From positions 1 through 28,554 of the forward strand of contig JBPOJB010000072.1 in the NCBI GenBank assembly GCA_052034005.1: 28,554 nt of DNA, given 5' to 3'. Position 1 is the first letter of the stretch; each line of letters starts with the position of its first letter. A program made the position numbers and the translations under genes. The notes under the pieces were generated by a model that saw nothing but the letters and a program-made list of their open reading frames with translations, was not told where the DNA came from and made no database searches. This DNA is from JAAYDI01 sp052034005. GTDB lineage: Bacteria > Planctomycetota > Planctomycetia > Pirellulales > Pirellulaceae. Of this stretch, positions 24,891 through 28,554 are shown in pieces.

Positions 24891-25164
24891 GGTACTTGGC
24901 GTCTCGAAATCGGTCGACGCGCAACGGATGCCGATAGCGCATTATATTCATCGGTGATAGCATTACTTCCGGGGATTTTATATCCGGGGGGCGGCGATTG
25001 ATCGGAGCGACTGTCGGCGGCCTTGGTCGTGGTTCGGAGGTCCCCCCCGTTTCTTCGTCGTAGCATCGAACGCAGGGAACGCGCCAACGGTGCATGTGGC
25101 GGCCTGAGATGACTGGACGCTGTCTCGTGCCGCCCGTTTCATGCGCTGAGCCTTGGCAGCCACC

Positions 25165-26211
25165 ATGGCGGAATGTCTGATCGGGCTGGGCTCGAATCTC
25201 GGCGATCGCACGGCGCACTTGGAGCAGGCCTGCCGCGTGCTCTGCGGCCACCCGCAGATTCACAACTGCCTACGGAGCGCGCTTCATGCGACAACACCGG
25301 TCGGCGGCCCGGCTGGCCAAGGTGTCTACCTCAATGCGGCATTGCGCCTCACCACGTCCTTGTCGCCCCGGCAGCTGCTGGCGATCGTGCACGATGTCGA
25401 GCAACAGCTTGGTCGGCAACGGCGTGAACGCTGGGGCCCGCGCACGATCGATATGGATATCCTGCTCTACGACCAGCTGGTCATGGAGACGGACAGACTG
25501 GTGCTGCCACACCCCCGCATGGCGATCCGCCGGTTCGTACTGGAGCCCGCGTGTGAAGTGGCGGCCGACATGATTCACCCGCCGACTGGCTGGCCGGTCG
25601 CCCGGTTGCTCGAACGGCTCGGCGAGCCGCCGCAGTACGTGGCGATCGCCGGGCTCGACGCGACTCAGACGGCGGATCTGGCGATCAGGTCGGCCCGGGA
25701 CTCGGGCGCGCATCTGCTGCTCGACCCCGGATCGCCTGCCCAGGATGGTGCGCCGGCTCAGGCCGGCACCGTCTCGGCGGACCATGAGCTGCGGGCCGTC
25801 GACGCCCGGCGCGAGCAACTGAGCGCCCTGGCGGCCGGTCGGTACGGGCCGGCCGGGCGTTGGCACGTGTGCGGTTACTGGCTCCCACAGTCGTTGGCGG
25901 TCGCGCGCGGGGTGCTGGCGGGGCGGGAGCGTCGGCGGGTGGAGCGCGCCTGTGCGCGGGCCATGCTTCGCATGCCGTTGCCGCAGTGCATCGTGTTTCT
26001 CGCTGAGCGTCCGCGGGGCGTACACAGGAGCCACGATGCCGAAAACGGGGCCGAGTCGCACGCGGCCGCGCGCGGCAGCGCGGCGGGGCCGATGCGGGAG
26101 CTGGCGCGGCAGCTGTCCCAGACCGGCCAGGGCCCGGTCCTGCGGATCCCCGGTGGAGACCTGCAGTGCGCCGCGACCGAGCTGGCGGCGGCCATAGACG
26201 CGATGCGCTGA
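25165..26211 (+). CDS. folK: FolK fused to a degenerate deoxynucleoside-kinase-like domain
   Basis: A 348-residue protein, about twice the normal FolK length. Residues 1-153 are 6-hydroxymethyl-7,8-dihydropterin pyrophosphokinase, which transfers pyrophosphate from ATP to the pterin in folate synthesis: CLIGLGSNLGDR, TTPVGG, FolK signature RWGPRTIDMDILLY (89-102) and LPHPRMAIRRFVLEP. Residues from about 156 to 348 resemble a deoxynucleoside/thymidylate kinase fold. YVAIAGLDATQTADLA sits where the P-loop would be but lacks GxxGxGKS/T. WHVCGYWLPQSLAVAR (233-248), then MPLPQCIVFLAERP (270-283) and GPVLRIPGGD (323-332), fit the later strands. The C-terminal part is probably not catalytic. ATG at 25165 has no strong ribosome-binding site. 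panC follows on the same strand. Confidence 0.9.
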   Translation: MAECLIGLGSNLGDRTAHLEQACRVLCGHPQIHNCLRSALHATTPVGGPAGQGVYLNAALRLTTSLSPRQLLAIVHDVEQQLGRQRRERWGPRTIDMDILLYDQLVMETDRLVLPHPRMAIRRFVLEPACEVAADMIHPPTGWPVARLLERLGEPPQYVAIAGLDATQTADLAIRSARDSGAHLLLDPGSPAQDGAPAQAGTVSADHELRAVDARREQLSALAAGRYGPAGRWHVCGYWLPQSLAVARGVLAGRERRRVERACARAMLRMPLPQCIVFLAERPRGVHRSHDAENGAESHAAARGSAAGPMRELARQLSQTGQGPVLRIPGGDLQCAATELAAAIDAMR

Positions 26212-26340
26212 ATGGTGGAGAATCAGCCGGTGAGACAGGTTCGCGGCGATCGCCGGCAGACCGTCGCCGCGCGCGCGGAAGCCGGCGGCGCCCACGTGCG
26301 GACGCGCGGTCGGAGATCGTCAGGGGTTCGGAACTGCAAC

Positions 26341-27225
26341 ATGGCCCAGAACGCATCGGTAGACGGGACGGTCAAGCCGCAAGTCGTGGCCGATCGGGAT
26401 GCCTTGCGAGCATGCCTGTGCGCGGCGCGCGCAGCGGGCCGAACCATCGGCCTGGTTCCCACGATGGGCGCCTTGCACGAGGGCCATTTGAGCCTGGTAC
26501 GGCAATCGGTGAGCCAGTGCGATTTCACGGCGGTCACGATCTTCGTGAATCCCACGCAGTTCGGCCCGCAGGAGGATTTCGCGAGATATCCGCGCACGAT
26601 GGAGGCAGACCTCCAACTGCTCGGCCGCGAAGGGGCGGATCTCGTGTTCGCTCCGACTGCAGATACGATCTACCGTCCGGGGTTCTCGACCTACGTAGAG
26701 CCGCCCGAGGTGGCCCAGCCGCTGGAGGGCCGCTGCCGGCCCGGGCATTTCCGCGGTGTGGCGACGATCGTGCTGAAACTGTTCCACCTGATCCCGGCCG
26801 ACGTCGCATTCTTCGGCCGCAAGGACTACCAGCAGGCACGCGTGATCCAGACGATGGTCGATGATCTGGACATCCCTATCCGGATCGAGGTTTGCCCGAC
26901 CGTGCGCGAGCCCGACGGGCTCGCCATGAGCTCGCGGAACCAGTATCTCAATGCCGCGCAACGCCGGCAGGCCCTGGGCCTCTCGCAGAGCCTCGCCCGC
27001 GCTGCTCAGCTGGCGCGCGGCGGAGAACGACGCGCAGCCGTCCTGTTGTCCGAGATGCGGTCCGTGCTGGAACTGGCCGGCATCACACGCATCGATTACG
27101 TGGCGCTGGTGGACCCCTTGAGCCTGACCGACATCGATCCGGTCCGGGACGACACCGTGGCCCTGATCGCCGCCTTCGTCGGCGGCACGCGGCTGATTGA
27201 CAATCGGCAGCTTGGTGGAGAATGA
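26341..27225 (+). CDS. panC: Pantothenate synthetase
   Basis: A 294-residue enzyme that joins pantoate and beta-alanine using ATP, in coenzyme A synthesis. Motifs: VPTMGALHEGHLSLV (HxGH nucleotide-binding motif), FVNPTQFGPQEDFARYPR, RPGHFRGVATIV, FFGRKDYQQ (KMSKS-like loop is further on) and PDGLAMSSRNQYL. Start at ATG 26341, where the family N-terminus begins shortly after; the frame is open to the ATG at 26212, directly behind the folK stop, but the added 43 residues are Arg-rich and unlike the family. The ribosome-binding site is weak. folK precedes it by 129 bases, and lgt overlaps its stop by 4 bases (ATGA), so folK, panC and lgt probably form one operon. Confidence 0.95.
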   Translation: MAQNASVDGTVKPQVVADRDALRACLCAARAAGRTIGLVPTMGALHEGHLSLVRQSVSQCDFTAVTIFVNPTQFGPQEDFARYPRTMEADLQLLGREGADLVFAPTADTIYRPGFSTYVEPPEVAQPLEGRCRPGHFRGVATIVLKLFHLIPADVAFFGRKDYQQARVIQTMVDDLDIPIRIEVCPTVREPDGLAMSSRNQYLNAAQRRQALGLSQSLARAAQLARGGERRAAVLLSEMRSVLELAGITRIDYVALVDPLSLTDIDPVRDDTVALIAAFVGGTRLIDNRQLGGE

Positions 27226-28517
27226 CCGTGCGATCGACGTTGTTCTACATCCCGCACGCGGATCCGTTCTGGAATATCCCGCTGTTCGGCTGCGGCTGGG
27301 CCTTGCTCCTCGTGACGCTCTTCGGCGCGGCGCTGATCGCCTACCGCGTGTCTCGTCTCGGCTGGAGCCGCGCAGCGCTGGCCGATGCCCCCACGCTGCT
27401 GATCCTGGGCGCGGTCGTGGTGTGGGGCGCGCCCTGGTTGGAGCAGCCCAGCGCCGGCGGACCACCGCTGGGGATCCCGATCCGCGCCTACGGAGTCATG
27501 GTACTGCTGGGCATCGCCGCCGGCATCGGGCTGTCGATGCGCGAGGCACGCCGGATGGGCGTCGACTCGGACGTGGTGTTTGCCATCTGCTTCTGGATCG
27601 TCGTGGCCGGGTTCGCGGGGGCTCGGACGCTGTACGTGGTCCAGCATTGGGAACAGTTTGCCTCGCCGACGACCCGCCAGACGATCGTGCGCGTCATCAA
27701 CCTCACCGATGGCGGGCTGGTCGTCTACGGCAGCTTCATCGGCGCCGCGTTGGCAGCGGTCGCCTACCTGCTCGCACATCGCCTGCCCCTGCTGGCTATG
27801 GCCGACCTGCTGGCGCCCGGGCTCATGATCGGCGTGGCGTTCGGCCGCATCGGCTGCCTGATGAACGGCTGCTGCTGGGGCGGCCAGTGCGACCAGAGCG
27901 TCCTGGGAATCACATTCCCACCAGGCAGCCCGCCATATGTGGCCCAGTTGGAAAACGGCACGCTGCTCGACATGCGCGTGCAAGAAGACCCGGCGAGCGG
28001 CAACCACGTCATTCAAGAAGTACAGCCCGGCGGGCTGGCGGACCGGCGCGGTTTGAAAGTCGGCGATGTGATCGAGCGGTTCGAACTCCCCGACGCCGAA
28101 CAGTTCAATCGGATGCGCAACGGCCAGGCCGTGCCGCACGCGGAAGTGTCCGTCCGGACCGTGGATGGGCGAGCCGCCACCTGGCAGTTCCGCGAGCTCC
28201 GCCCCCGCAGCCAACGCGTCTATCCGGTCCAGATCCTGAGTTCCATTGACGGAGCACTGATCTGCCTGTTCTTGTGGACCTACTACCCGTTTCGCCGACG
28301 GGACGGCGAAGTCTTCGCACTGCTCATTACCATCTATCCGATCGTACGCATCCTGGAGGAGATGATCCGCACCGACGAACCCAGTATCCTGTCCGTGAAT
28401 GTTCGCTGGACCCTGTCTCAGATGGTCAGCAGTCTGCTACTGGTGGGCGTGGCGGCCCTGTGGTGCTACATCCTGTCGCGCCCCCGCGGCAGCGCGTTGC
28501 CGGCCGGTCGGCCGTGA
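27222..28517 (+). CDS. lgt: Prolipoprotein diacylglyceryl transferase with PDZ-like insertion
   Basis: A 431-residue inner-membrane enzyme that transfers diacylglycerol from phosphatidylglycerol to the lipobox Cys of prolipoproteins. E. coli Lgt is about 290 residues. About seven hydrophobic segments are present. Lgt signatures: IRAYGVMVLLGI (88-98), DGGLVVYGSFIGA, GRIGCLMNGCCWG (208-220), RVYPVQILSS (332-341) and LLITIYPIVRILEEMIRTDEP. Residues of about 250-327 are extra: VIQEVQPGGLADRRGLKVGDVIERF and following form a PDZ-like fold placed between the signature loop and the YPVQ segment, so on the periplasmic side. ATG at 27222 overlaps the panC stop, with GGTGGAG (27214-27220) unusually close, which fits coupled translation. 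Confidence 0.93.
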   Translation: MTVRSTLFYIPHADPFWNIPLFGCGWALLLVTLFGAALIAYRVSRLGWSRAALADAPTLLILGAVVVWGAPWLEQPSAGGPPLGIPIRAYGVMVLLGIAAGIGLSMREARRMGVDSDVVFAICFWIVVAGFAGARTLYVVQHWEQFASPTTRQTIVRVINLTDGGLVVYGSFIGAALAAVAYLLAHRLPLLAMADLLAPGLMIGVAFGRIGCLMNGCCWGGQCDQSVLGITFPPGSPPYVAQLENGTLLDMRVQEDPASGNHVIQEVQPGGLADRRGLKVGDVIERFELPDAEQFNRMRNGQAVPHAEVSVRTVDGRAATWQFRELRPRSQRVYPVQILSSIDGALICLFLWTYYPFRRRDGEVFALLITIYPIVRILEEMIRTDEPSILSVNVRWTLSQMVSSLLLVGVAALWCYILSRPRGSALPAGRP

Positions 28518-28529
28518 CTTGCCGCTCAT

Positions 28530-28554
28530 GGGGGGGGGGGGGGGGGGGGGGGGG
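28530..28554. other. Poly-G run at the window end
   Basis: Twenty-five consecutive G after CTCAT. Such a run at a contig end is typical of two-colour Illumina no-signal reads or poor assembly, so it is probably not biological. Confidence 0.85.

Larger units (their letters stand above)
24593..25164. other. Intergenic region between glycosyltransferase and folK
   Basis: The longest non-coding stretch in the window, and more AT-rich than average in parts (24685-24810 and 24935-24985). Contents: the ribosome-binding site of the short ORF, a run of eight A (24692-24699), a good plus-strand promoter (24711-24738), three stem-loops (24748-24886), a TATATT (24942-24947) that could be a second -10, and a direct repeat of TCCGGGG at 24968 and 24983. 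No ORF here is convincing. Confidence 0.6.

Noticed and set aside
25153..25164. ATG at 25153 as folK start
   Set aside because: It would add only four residues; the family start MAECLIGLGSNLG fits ATG 25165.
26212..26340. panC start directly behind the folK stop
   Set aside because: The 43 extra residues are basic and non-conserved; the family N-terminus fits ATG 26341, though a coupled start cannot be excluded.

Overview
The window (28.5 kb, strongly GC-rich) looks like chromosomal DNA of a planctomycete. This rests on gene content, not on a marker gene. The content includes a Tat-exported Gfo/Idh/MocA oxidoreductase, a DUF1080 protein, a CRTAC1-type FG-GAP/UnbV protein, a PQQ-like beta-propeller opening with WPQWRGPRGTG, a neutral-ceramidase-like protein, a FolK with an extra C-terminal domain and an Lgt with an inserted PDZ-like segment. 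No rRNA, tRNA, transposase, phage gene or CRISPR array was found. The right end is a run of 25 G, which looks like an assembly or sequencing artefact.

Left third (1-10.6 kb): mostly exported proteins. In order: a SYLF-domain protein (+); a tandem 37-bp repeat; a Tat oxidoreductase (+); converging on it, a DUF1080 then CRTAC1-like pair (-) that looks like an operon; a stand-alone receiver protein (-) preceded by a possible small coupled ORF; a beta-propeller protein (+); a metallophosphoesterase (+); and a ceramidase-like hydrolase (-) whose 3' end overlaps the phosphoesterase by 96 bp.

Middle (10.6-21.7 kb): an orphan DNA methyltransferase followed by a sugar-phosphate isomerase/epimerase-like TIM barrel (+). 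Then lysA, a doubtful 82-codon ORF behind a near-consensus promoter, an uncharacterised 547-residue exported protein and infA, all on the minus strand. Divergent from infA are a full-length hrpA and a HAD phosphatase (+).

Right third (21.7-28.5 kb): a minus-strand cluster transcribed as glycosyltransferase family 2, receiver protein, then LarA-like (DUF2088) protein. Next is a 570-bp non-coding stretch with a good sigma70-type promoter and three stem-loops, a candidate small RNA or leader. It is followed by folK (fused to a degenerate deoxynucleoside-kinase-like domain), panC and lgt on the plus strand, with panC and lgt overlapping by 4 bp.

I did not find a defence system or other clearly new multi-gene system. 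The most unusual points are the FolK fusion, the PDZ-like insertion in Lgt, the structured RNA-like region before folK, the palindrome-bearing promoter upstream of lysA, and the reading-frame conflict at the start of the glycosyltransferase.
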